Both the position numbers and the translations under genes were made by a program. DNA of 64,000 nt. It comes from Diadema setosum. Its lineage: Eukaryota > Echinodermata > Echinoidea > Diadematoida > Diadematidae. The stretch covers positions 7,368,501-7,432,500 of the forward strand of contig CM067064.1 in the NCBI GenBank assembly GCA_033980235.1, written 5' to 3'. Below are positions 35,204-46,449 of the stretch, piece after piece (positions within the stretch are counted from its first letter, which is position 1; every line of letters begins with the position of its first letter). A model generated the notes under the pieces. That model searched no databases, was not told where the DNA came from, and saw nothing but the letters and a program-made list of their open reading frames with translations.

Positions 35204-35401
35204 TTAAATGCTGGAAGCATCATTTTTAGAGTGCTCTCAGTTTCAGGTAAAATTATAATCATATGGTGACTTGGTATCAGCTACAAAAAAGATACATTTT
35301 ACATTCACACACGAGCCTGATACCAGACATATTTTCTGTTGGACAGAGACTGCAACTGAAGTTGGGTAGTTATGGAAAAAGCTATTGCAGTATACATTTA
35401 A

Positions 35402-36441
35402 AGATAATAAAAAGTTTTGGTACCTCAAAAGTTTCCCTGAATTTCCTTGTCTTGGTTTGTGTTTCATGTTAAAGTACGTTGTTCTGTGAGAATTACTCGC
35501 CCCAAAGTGCTCTCATGTCTTAGTAGTCATGCAATAATGGTTTCGTACCAGAGCCGTCGCCGTACAGCGTCGATAAATATTGTACGTAAACACTGACTGT
35601 GACCAGCAGCGTGCAGCCCATTGTACGCATAGCTAACTGCGACCAGCAGCCCCATGCGCATAGCGTAATGGGGCTTCGCATTGTAACATTCAGGATCATG
35701 ACAGAATTAGTATCGAGGGTAAATGTCAATTTAAAATCCCAAAATTTCTTCGATTTGAAGACTTACCAATTAAGTTGAAGTATTGAAAACAGGCTTCAAA
35801 CAACGTTTGGTTCTGCCAATAGTCCCTTTCTTTTCAAATTGATGACTGAATGTGACTTGGTCGAGAGGACCTTGGGAGAGCTACATACACCATGGACCGA
35901 TGCATACACTGACTACTACGGCCAGCGCATGCGCACACAAACATCTTATCCGTTGATATGGGATTTGAAATTTGTGCGCATGTGATGTGTTCGCATGCAC
36001 TGGCTGTAGTACTCAGTGTACATGGTGTATGTAGCTCTCCCAAGGTCCTCTCGGCCGAGTCACATTCAGTCATCAATTCGAACAGAAAGGGACTATAGGC
36101 AGAACCAAACATTGCCCAAAGCCTGTTTTCAATATTTCACCTTAATTGGTAAGTCTTCAAATTGAAGAATTTTAGGGATTTTAAGTTAACATTTATCCCG
36201 CGATACTAAATCTGTCATGATCCTGAATGCTACAATGCGAAGCCCGATTACGCTATGCGTATGGGACTGCTGGTCGCTATGCGTATGGGGCTGCTGGTCG
36301 CAATTAATTGCATGATTACTAAGACATGAGAGCACTTTGGGGCGAGTAAGTCTCACAGTGTTAGTTATATGAAAGGTACTTTAACCTGAAACACAAACTA
36401 AGACAAGGAAATTTTTGAGGTACCAAAACTTTTTATTATCT
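35402..36441. mobile_element. 1.04-kb TTAA-flanked foldback element
   Basis: It is flanked by TTAA at 35398-35401 and 36442-36445. The left arm starts AGATAATAAAAAGTTTTGGT and the right arm ends ACCAAAACTTTTTATTATCT. Arms of about 500 bases pair along nearly their whole length around a short centre at about 35943-35972. Shared blocks include TACTCGCCCCAAAGTGCTCT, TGGTCGC near GCGCATAGCGTAATGGGGCT, and AGAGGACCTTGGGAGAGCTA with its complement. The right arm has an extra tandem copy of CTATGCGTATGGGRCTGCTG. No transposase is visible. Confidence 0.92.
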
Positions 36442-36449
36442 TTAAGTAC

Positions 36450-37138
36450 AAACATTGTATCTGCTGCTTATATGGAATGATATACTTATATTTTCATCTA
36501 TCATTTTGATTGTTATGACAGTAGAAAACATACATGATGGAATGAACACTTCTAGGCATGAAAATGGTTTTGAGTGTCTCTCACAGTAGGATTTAACTAT
36601 ATGGGTGGTTTGTAAAATCAGCAGACAAGCAGCAGCAGTACACTTGGTGTCAGATAGATATAAATTAACTATACTCTCTTCCTGTGTATTGTCACGCTTC
36701 AGTCTTCAATGAAGCCTGGAGTCAGCTGGAGCATGTATCGCCATTCACCCCTCTGTTCTTTTCTTTCTCCCCCATTACTCCGAAGCACCCAGTATACATA
36801 AGGTGTTTTTCTCGTGCTCCCCAAGGCATTTGAAAGGCTCACCCATGCTCTGAATCATCAATGGATGCATAACCTCTCATCCATTGCGGTGGCCATAAAC
36901 AATACAAAGCCACAACACACCTTTTTGGGGTGTCAGCATTCTAACGCCCCATCACAAAAGGTGCTTACAAGAATAGGGGGTTGGAGTGGGGGGAGGGGGC
37001 ATGGGAAGTGAAAGTACACAGTAAACAATGATGTACAGTACCGGTACCAAAGACATGTACACGTATCTTGACGGCTGTGAACCAGATGAACAATGACACT
37101 GTACAAAGTGATTGCAACAAGTGCTACTTTGCCTATTC
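36450..37138. other. Presumed intronic DNA
   Basis: No exon or repeat family was recognised between the foldback element and family A copy 4. Confidence 0.45.
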
Positions 37139-37142
37139 TTAA

Positions 37143-37520
37143 AGGGACTGTACAGTACTGGTTGAGGTGGGGATTCATGTTTTGAGCATTCCTAAGTGAG
37201 ATAATGAAAAGCCTCTTATGAAATATGAAAGAGCATGTAATTTTAAGAAGGATCCAACATTTATTTGATAAAAATTAGTTTTCATATGGCTGAGATATCC
37301 CCAAAAGTGCTAAGAATAAAAGGCAACATGCCACAACTTTATTAGGATCTCTTTGTTTCACCTTGCTTTTGGATATCTCGGCCATTTCAAAACCGATTTT
37401 CATTGAATAAGCTTTTGATACCCCTTAGAACTGCATGCTCTTTGACATCTCATAGAGTGGTTTCTGAATATCTCGCAAAACGTTAAAAGCTAAATCCTCA
37501 CCCAGAACTGTACACACCCT
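37143..37520 (+). mobile_element. TTAA-flanked foldback MITE family A, copy 4
   Basis: It is flanked by TTAA at 37139-37142 and 37521-37524. The ends are AGGGACTGTACAGTACTGGT and CCAGAACTGTACACACCCT. It has a short deletion near the right end relative to copy 2 (CTCACCCAGAAC). Confidence 0.93.
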
Positions 37521-37589
37521 TTAAAATAAATCCACCCGTTTTGTGCCCCTCCACCATGTTTTGTCCAATATTGCGCAGACCTCTATTTG

Positions 37590-38397
37590 GGTCAATTCCA
37601 CCGAAAGGTTGCATTATATGAAAATCAAACTATTGAGTATAGATGACTAATGAAGCTTAATGATATGATCTGGTATTGTTTACTCAAAGCAGCCTTTCAC
37701 AACGGATATTTTGATACCTCATTTGTGAACATCGCTGAACATGGAGAGGAGTTATGTCCGAAAAACCTTCATTTTTCATGAAAATTGCCAATTTTTGCAG
37801 AAATTATGTATCATTTCTGATACACTATCATGACCATAATACAGCTTGTGTAATTCTCAGATGGCTTATTTTCTGAATGTTCTTTGGTCATAGATTGGTT
37901 TTATGATGTTCTAGAACTTGTTCCGGCATCAGTAAATATTATTCTCTCAATCTCAAAATGTGGTAGTTGATAGCGTCCCATAAGTCACGTTTTTGTGTAC
38001 CATCAGTCACACTGGTTTTCCCTATCCTGCTACTGTACCAATGAGTAGATATTCATACCACTTGGCTCAGGGTAAGCACCAACTCTTTGCTACATTCAGG
38101 AAAGAAAATATCTTTCCAGAGACTCTGCGTGTAATAATATTTTAGAACTTACATGTACTTTCCCATGTGAAAAACGGTGGTCCTCAGATGTCCCATAAGT
38201 CACGACAGCAAGTTTTCGTTGCTGTATGTAATGCAATGATACTTTTCAAACTAAGTATGGTGTTTTCATAAACTGTGATATGATAGATCTAACCATGAAC
38301 TGAGAAAAATGCATTTGATGCAACTATTTTCTCAAAATACTGGTTTGAAATTGCCGAAAATTGTCACTTTGTCCCATAAGTCACAATGGAATTGACC
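37590..38397. mobile_element. Candidate DNA transposon with GGTCAATTCCA ends and repeated CCCATAAGTCAC
   Basis: GGTCAATTCCA at the left and TGGAATTGACC at the right form exact 11-bp inverted ends. Inside, GTCCCATAAGTCAC recurs three times (about 37975, 38189, 38371). The interior has no recognisable coding region. The direct repeats and short ends make this probable but not certain. Confidence 0.6.
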
Positions 38398-38399
38398 TT

Positions 38400-41300
38400 T
38401 GGTAGTGCATTGTGACTGATGTACAGGACCTTTCTCACTGATAATGATTCATTGAAGAAATATTTTTTCTTTCTCGCAATTTATACTGGTTGACAAGAAG
38501 GCTGGCAGAAATTTATAAAGTATGCCATGGTTGGGGAGAGCGGGAGGGTACCGTTTGTCCCCTTTTTCGTGCAGTCTATGACAATTCAAGGAACACCTCC
38601 CCCTCGATCTTGTTGAGCCACTACACTACGAAGAGCTTTGACATGTGTTTTACTCTATAGGGTCATGCTGCAGTCTGTAACGATTATAGATGGATTTCTG
38701 GTGTATCTGGGTTCATTTATAAACAACTCGCAGACAATGCTCATCTCAAATGTCCCTTTTGCCCTTGCAGGGAGTGCTCTTGAATAGCCATTCAAAGTCA
38801 AACACAAAGAACTATGCTGTGCCTTTTGCATTCTGCAGTGTTTGACCAGATGGAAAAGGGGACTGTGTGTGTCATGTTTTTCTTTTTGTCTTCTGCATAG
38901 CATACCCAGCCTCTGTGTAAGAAAAGAATGAATTTGAGGTTGGAGGGAGAAGTGAATGATAAATAAACATCCTTTGACTGATGAGTCGTAACTCTGGAAT
39001 TTGAATTGTAGAACTACGTGTAGAGCCAGCAGCCAACAAACAATCTGTTTTGGGTTATAAACAGTGGTCTCAACCAGGTACTGAACCGTGCAGTATAACC
39101 AAAATTTTGGCTGTGGTACAAAATCCAGATTGATTTATCCATTATGAAAACAAGCAATCAGAGACAAAAAGAAACCCACCAAGGGTGATTTTATAGTAAA
39201 GAGTTGATTCTTCAGCTTCTTTTTATGTCTGTCGTGGCAGCGTCCTCCCCCCCCTCGTAAACGGCTGCTTTTGTTTCAGGAATAAAAGCTATACATTGTA
39301 CATGCAGATCTGCACTATTGTCGTGCAACTGGGACTCGTTTACCACACATTACCGTCAACCGCACTTGATGGGATTCCAGTTGTCTGGCAAATAGCGATG
39401 CTGTAAAACTTGTAAACTGGGGATGAGAATTTGAACGCACTTTGTTCTGTGGGTTGGTTTCCCCCAATATTTAATACTAGTAGTCTGCAGGGCAGCGACT
39501 CTCATTCCACAGCAGTGAGGTCATCGGCACTTGGGGTCAAGTTGGAGCGAGGATTGACCACATGAAATCCACCTGCTGTGCCTGGAATTACATTGTAGAA
39601 AAAAAAACCCCACAATCATCTGCTTGTGCCTATATTTTTTGTTCTCCAGTCTATTTGGGAGTCTTCCACTATCCATATTTGGTAACACAAGAATCTTACT
39701 TTTATGAAGTCGCTTTGGAGAAAAACAAAAACACTGTTGACCTATATGATAGCATCAGGTATAGTCAGTATTAAGTGCTCAATTCAAACATGTAGCCAGA
39801 GATAGATTTTGTCATTTGTTTTTGCCATTTCTTTTTTTTTTACAACATAATTAAAGCAGCAGGTGTCTTGTTTTATGTTTCTTTAAAAAAAAATCTTGTT
39901 ACACAGACCATCTTTTGGTATAGGTTGAATCTGCAGGTACCCACATCACCATTTTAACTCACTTGTGCAATTTAATTATCTCAGCAGGGAGTCTAATTAC
40001 CAGCAGAAGTGACATTAACTTTTTATCCAAATCATGAGTGACTATCAAAAAAAGAAGAAAAAGAAAATGTCATAGGCATCAGATAGGGAAGAAAATGAGT
40101 TCACGATTCAAGTCCAGGGTTGGAGATAAGGTTAAGGATTCAAGGATACCAAATACTTGGGGTGCCTACTGTATGTATGAAACATGTTTTAGTTCGAAGA
40201 TAGTTATCATGATAGGGGATTAATTTTGTGTAGTATTTGAAGTAGACTGAGATTGTGTTTACAGAGGGCCCTAGCCATGCTTCTGTGATTTCTTAATTTA
40301 TGATGGACAAAATGCAGGGCACTTACTGAATTAAATACCTAAAAACATGGCAAACTCTTGAACTATCCACAAATGAGGGCCACCTCAAAAAACTTTGTCA
40401 CTTCACAGAGTGCCTTATTGCTTGAGGTGCTTTTTACTCATTAAAACAATAAAAACATAAATGGGTTTCAAATTTCTTTTTTGTTACTGTAAAAACAAAA
40501 CAAAAACAAACAAATAACAAATGTTTCTTGACTTTTCCTGTGCAGTGAAATGGTCCATCCCTCATATTTCTTGCTTGGTATAAACTCTGTCGTGGAAGAA
40601 TTTTCTGTAAGGTGGCCCTAGATGACTTATCTTTAATCCCATCATGCTTTGTAATAGGATATCATTGATTTGGTGCAACTGGAGTCATCTTCAGTATGAT
40701 GAACATTCCATCCTAGGGATGGCCCATACAAATATGCATGAAATCAAATGCAAATATGATTCTTGGACCAGGAAGTGTGACACCTCGCCGAAACCAAAGC
40801 AGAGCTCTCCCCCTTATGACCTGTAAACAAAACTGCTTGCACTTTTTCTCTAATGCCGACACCCTGTCCCTGCAGGTTATTTGGAGAGGGTGGCTGAGTG
40901 AATGCAAAGCCAAATTTTGCCTTGATATAAAGGCCAATTTTTACCCAAAAGTCTCCTCCCAAGATCCTTTTTAAATGAATGAATTTCCGTACTATGAAAA
41001 TCTGTCTAAGTCAGTTAACATTAACTCCTTCGTTGACTTTCTGTTTTCTTTTTTTCTCACATACATGTAGGTCATCTATGAGAGTACATCGAGTAGATTA
41101 CACAATTACACAACCAATGGGTTTTTTAGTACTTGTGTATTAGTTGACTACAGTGTACATGTATGTGCACTCTTTTCTTCAGTTGTTTGAATAACCCATA
41201 TGAAAGGTCACAGCTACCAGGGGAGAGACTTTGGAACAATGTTTGCATTTCAGCTGTATTCATCTGCTTGAGGTCATGATCAACATACCTACATACATGT

Positions 41301-41890
41301 AGCTATGCAAGGATAAGACTATACTGTTCATTGATCTTTTTTTTTTTGTCCTGATGTATTGTATGATTTTATGAATGAGAGCAGGTTTCTCTCTTCACAG
41401 GGCTTTTCATAATACACATGCAATGGATGCAACAGGCTTTATTCTGGTTTTAGGAACAGTTTCTTTCTTTTTTTAAAATGAATACACAATGCTTATTGTT
41501 GTACATGTATCATGCATGTACAGCTGTAATGGATGCATCGTGCTATTAGTACTGCAGGTACTCGGGCGTAGTGTACATTTTATAGCTTCACGTACAGTGT
41601 AGAGGTGTACGGGGTGTTACATGTTCACTTCTGTCTACATCTCTGTTCTTTATGATGCCTGCTTTAGTATTGATAAGATAATTTTTCTCATTGCAGACTT
41701 TTTAGAATCAGCCAATACTATTTAAAGTTCACTTCAAGGGATGGTGAATTAGGGGGTACAAGGGCCTACATCAATTGTACATTGTTTACCGTTTTATATG
41801 ATCTACATGTACGAAGAAGTACAGCAATGATGGATGAATTTCTTCTCCAGCTGTGCCAAACCTGATTTTGCACATAAATGTGTATATAAT
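38400..41890. other. Presumed intronic DNA
   Basis: No exon was recognised. It is AT-rich with scattered TACATGTA motifs and a CAAAACAAAAACAAAC simple stretch near 40490-40520. A block at about 40540-40600 faintly resembles sequence just after the first retroposon-like copy (8385-8430). Confidence 0.45.
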
Positions 41891-41892
41891 TA

Positions 41893-42299
41893 CAGTTGAA
41901 CCTCTATTATCCGGCCTCCCTTTATCCGGATCTCTCTATTATCCGGACGCAATCTCGCCGTGATTTTTTTATCTTTTGTAATAATTACGGGAGGAAAGGG
42001 GGATTCCCAACGGATACATTTCTTAATAATTATTTAGGTACATCATCCCAAGAATTTATAAAAGAAAATGATTTCATTCTTGCAAACACGAACCTCTATT
42101 TTAGGGTCTGTTACTGAGTGTAACAATGAAAAGGTTGCAGTATAAACATTACTACATGTGTTACAATGGGCTACATCAGTACATGTACATGTGTATGTAG
42201 ACTCTACATGTATAAAGCATTGAGTCTCCCGTATCCGGCCAAATCCCTTATCCGGACGAGCCCCGGTCCCGACTTGTCCGGATACGAGAGGTTCAACTG
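41893..42299. mobile_element. Tigger/pogo-like MITE, TA duplication
   Basis: The ends are CAGTTGAACCTCTATTATCC and, reverse-complemented, CAGTTGAACCTCTCGTATCC. TA occurs on both sides (41891-41892, 42300-42301). The arms are arrays of TATCCGG units, a Tigger-type layout. It is 407 bp long and too short for a transposase. Confidence 0.9.
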
Positions 42300-42400
42300 T
42301 ATGTACAACATTATAATGTGCACCTTATTTGCTGCTCCTGTTCAGAAATTTTATACACAGTTTCTCTAGTGCTGCTTTGGAGTACCTTGGTGAGTGTTGA

Positions 42401-42749
42401 AGGTCCAGTTTACCTTTGGGAGCAGTGATTTCAAAAATGTTCAAGATATCACATTTGATGCATATGTGTAGGTCTGTTGTATCATAAAACATCCTACCAT
42501 ATGAAATATTTGCAATAAAACCTAAAATATAAGGAGATAGCAGGGTTTTTCTCAGTAAACCGTAACTGTATACGGTTTAGTCTGGAAACATTTTTATTAT
42601 AACTATTGTTCACATTTTGTGTATTTAACAACACTTCACATCAATTATACGGATTCAAATTTTGACGGTGGTTGTTTCTATCCCTAACTCACATTTTAGA
42701 ACTATTTTAAAGCACTAATGCTTCCACCTGCAAATGGTAAATTATGCCT
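42401..42749 (+). mobile_element. MITE family B, copy 2, with a TTGA duplication
   Basis: It is nearly the same sequence as 34853-35203, including AGGTCCAGTTTACCTTTGGG and TATACGGATTCAAATTTTGA. It is flanked by TTGA on both sides (42397-42400 and 42750-42753) rather than TTAA. Confidence 0.9.
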
Positions 42750-42959
42750 TTGAGCTCAAAGGTCTCATTGATATAAGAGGGCTTGCTGTGGGAGATGCCT
42801 CATCATTACAGGTATAATATATTGCCACAATGAGAGACCCCTCATTCTTCGTCTGGTAAAGGGTTTGAGTTGATGTATGGCTGTATGTAATCAGTTGGCC
42901 ATTAGCAGTGCCCTTCCACCATGTCACATCCAGCAATTGAATGCTTTATTGCACTGCAA

Positions 42960-43065
42960 ACATGAATGAAAGGATGGATGGGTGAATGAATGAATGAAGG
43001 AAGCAATGGTTGAATAAATGAGTAAATGAATGAATGAATGAATGAGTGAGTGAGTGAAGGCATGA
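42960..43065. repeat. (AATG)n / (GAGT)n imperfect microsatellite
   Basis: Tetranucleotide units AATG, GATG and GAGT run about 100 bases. Confidence 0.9.
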
Positions 43066-43721
43066 ATGATTTTAATACTGGGAATTCTCTTTATTAACAG
43101 TACTATTGGATCCTCTAGAAAAAGGAAGTAGCCCTCACATAATAGTGCATGCTTGCTGGTCGCTAAGGTTACGTCATATGTACATTTTCCTTGAAATGCA
43201 CATTTCTGTGTGATTGACTCCAAAATAATTCATGCGAAGGGCATTGTGTAATTACACAATTCTGTTTGGAAAAAACCCCCAACAACATTCAAATATACAA
43301 TGTACAGTGTCTGTAGAGAATTATGAAAAAAAAACAGTGATTATTAGCATTCACAGTAATATGAATATTAATCCTGTGGCACCTGAACTGGACACCTGAA
43401 GTGTCGCCATAATTGTTTGTGTATGGGTGCACGCATGCCTGCACATAATGCAGGGACAATGTATGTGTAGTGTGTGTTTTCCTATGGCTAGCAGCACTTG
43501 TCAACCCTGTATTTACCCATTCTACTAGTATCCAATTATGGTACAATGTATGAAATTAATTACTTCTGTAGATGAGTACAGGGTGTGGGTGTCAGGGGTA
43601 ATGTATTGAGTTGACCACAGAAATGTTTGTGCATTGGAGAATACCCAATGCCAGCCTGTGTGATATCTCAGCCAGTCACATTGTGTATATCAGATCAGCT
43701 TTACGCTAAGCATTCAACACA

Positions 43722-43950
43722 TGCTGTAAAACCATATATTTTCCTGTGCACGAAACTTGCGGAGTCGAGATTCGTGAAAGAAAAATCTTCACGAAAGTTT
43801 TTGTTTACACAGTGCACTGAATGCCAGTGACAATTTACTTGAGTTTTCTCCCATGAAAAAGGCCATCGGCATCCATTCGCCAAAGTTTCATGCCTTGAAA
43901 ATGGCCATAGGCTCCCGTGCGCAAAAGTTTCATACTGTGAATGTTTCTGG
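43722..43950 (-). mobile_element. Diverged relative of the TACTGTAAAA MITE
   Basis: The left part TGCTGTAAAACC, then CACGAAACTTGCGGAGTCGA, CTTCACGAAAGTTTTTGTTT and GCCAGTGACAAT, follows the same order as the reverse complement of the element at 59393-59605. The right end is poorly defined. Confidence 0.42.
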
Positions 43951-43959
43951 TCTTTGCAT

Positions 43960-46140
43960 TATTAGAATTTACCACATGATTTTGTCTTCCCCTGTACATT
44001 GTCTTCAATGCTTCTTTTTGTTTTGTTTTCCATGTGTCCTCTTGCATTTTTGATACCCTTCATCATCTAATGGTTTGGGGGAAAACGTGATGTATCACTC
44101 ATGCGGGATTGACTCAAAAAGTGTGGTAGGAGTTTCATGGCGGCTACCTGGGAGATCTTTGTCTGGTGTGGCAAGTCACTCCCCCTTCTCCTCCTCCCCC
44201 CACCCCCCATCCGTCACTTGCATCCTGCTGGGAGTGTGTCACTGACAGCTCAATGTTCGCAGACGATTTAAACAATTGAGGCATTGCTTCAACCCTTCCC
44301 CTCTCCCCCCCCCCCCCACCTCCAGCGTGATTTAGTGTCAGAGTCCAGTAATTAGTCTTCTAATCGGCCTATTCCCAGTGCTGCAGTCATCTATTAAAGG
44401 GGGAGGGGGGCAGCCAAGAGTGACGTTTGAGAGTGTATATTAGCGTTCAATCACTGACGCTTGATAGGGGCAATAAAGCTGTTTGGGGACACTTGAGCGG
44501 TCGTCCATCAATTTCGCAGTTGCATTCATTAGCGCGCAAGGTAACGATCTTAGGGAAGGTGTGTCTGATTGATGGGTTACATAGAACATGGCTTGAGAAA
44601 TGATTACGCACTCATGATACATCACTGACGATGGATGTTGACATTATGTAGGAATGCCACCCTCTCACTTCTTGAGCTTACTTCTTGAGCAGGTTTAATG
44701 ATTTTAGGTTTATGCGAAGTGCGTGATAACATGTTTGAGAATGATTTAGTATCTGTTTACAGATTTGAGTGATTTTGATATCAATACTTTTTGTTAAATG
44801 AAAAAGATATACTGTATTATACATCCACAGCATGCAAAGCCATTGTGTTGTCTAGGATTCAAACTTTCAGTTCATCATCTGCACATCCTGAATAGGGAAA
44901 TAAACAAATGAATGGAAGAATGGCGAGGTGAGTGAAATAATTCATACCACAATCTTAGCAAACAAAACTTTGAAACAGAAACTATGTATGTATCGAGCTC
45001 TCTTGTAAAAGCCTTGTGTGATTCAAGTATTAAAAAGTATCATGTCACAAGAAATCATGTCTGGGATTTACACGCCCCTCTTCCCGTTCAGAGAGAAAAA
45101 AAAAAGCACAATGTTTGCAAATCTGGCGATAGCAGTTTTGCCTTCAACACAAGAGAGATTTGCAGAAGACTGGAGACACTCCAATGTGAAGTCTTGATCT
45201 GCTGTGAAAGGGGAGATTAAGGCCAGACTGCAGTCAGTCCATAGATGCACACGGTTCACTTCATCTACTTCACTAATTCTATCTGCATCTCTTTCTCTCG
45301 CGGGAATGGATCGTTTTTCCAAAGATGGGCTTTTATCCTTTCAGAACAAGAGAAAGTTGGAACAAAAAAGAAAAAGGAAGAAATGGAAAAAAACAACCCT
45401 TTTTCTTCTTGGCAGTGATGTCTGCACACTGTTCAGCTGTCGTGAATTTTTTCTTCTCCTTTCGAGTGAAAGTGAGCTGTATTGTAAATTGAGCTGAGGT
45501 ATAGAGCTCCAGACAGGAGGCGCATGGAAAATTTCAGACAAAGAAAGGCAGTTTGGTGTAGGAGAGTTTTTGTGTTGGTGGTAAAAAAAAGTTTAAATGT
45601 ATTATGTGCTCTCACTGTGTATTTGATTAAAAGGATTTAAGCAAATGTGCATTTATTGAAGACTATTGCCGATACTGTATGCCCTGAACTGAATTAATGA
45701 CTGATGCAGAATGTTGTAGAGAAGTAAAAACCAGTGCAGAGACTCTGCGTTTGATTATCAAAACTCTATTATACGTTGTACGCACGTTTGATGGCTGTAA
45801 CTTGATTGATGTGCTTTTTTAATTCGTCCACAACTTGACCTACAGTGTATAAAATTGTACAGTCTGTTGTGAGTTAATAGCCAGCCCACTTCACTCAGGC
45901 ATAACAATGGGCCTCGGATGAACAGGAAAATCATGGTGACAGAGTGGGGGGATTATGTAATCTCCATTTATTGGCAATTGATTTCCAGACATCTGAGCCA
46001 ATTTGGCATAGAAGGCACTCCACAGCAGACTTGCCAATCAGGGATGAAAGCACAGTGTATCCAATTGCAAGTTGCTTATATAAATGCTGATATCATTTGA
46101 AACTTTCCACATAATACACTATTAAAAATGGCCCTATTTC
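43960..46140. other. Presumed intronic DNA with higher-GC, C-rich segments
   Basis: No exon was recognised. About 44100-44640 is richer in GC than its flanks and contains C-runs, CAGTAATTAGTCTTCTAATC (TAATTAG and TAATC homeodomain-type cores) and GCATTCATTAGCGCGCAAGG. Confidence 0.4.
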
Positions 46141-46144
46141 TCAA

Positions 46145-46440
46145 GTGATAAAGAATCCTTTTTATTGTCTCATCGACCGCTTCCTGCTGCGCCTTGAGCT
46201 CATGCTCATCGGTGCATGTATGCACACCTCAAATACATGCACCTTGAATTCCCTGGTTTGTTGGCCCAATTTGCCAATGATACTGATTCAAAAAGAAAGA
46301 AAGAAAGAAAAAAAAAAGCTCCTGTATCCAGAGAGCAATCGAGATCACTACTAAAATTTAATCATCTGTTTGTTGTGTCATCATAAAATTTTCCTGGAAA
46401 TAATTTTGCAAACAGACAAACAAACCAATGCCGGCAAAAA
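46145..46440 (+). mobile_element. SINE-like / RTE-type 3'-end repeat, copy 2
   Basis: It shares with 7920-8345, in the same order, the block around TTGAATTCCCTGGTTTGTTGGCCC (compare TTGAACTCCCAAGTTCATTGGCCC), then GAGATCACTACTAAAATTTA, ATCATCTGTTTGTTGTGTCA and ATTTTGCAAACAGACAAAC. It is interrupted by an AAAG/A-run at 46292-46318. Confidence 0.6.
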
Positions 46441-46449
46441 CATAATGAC

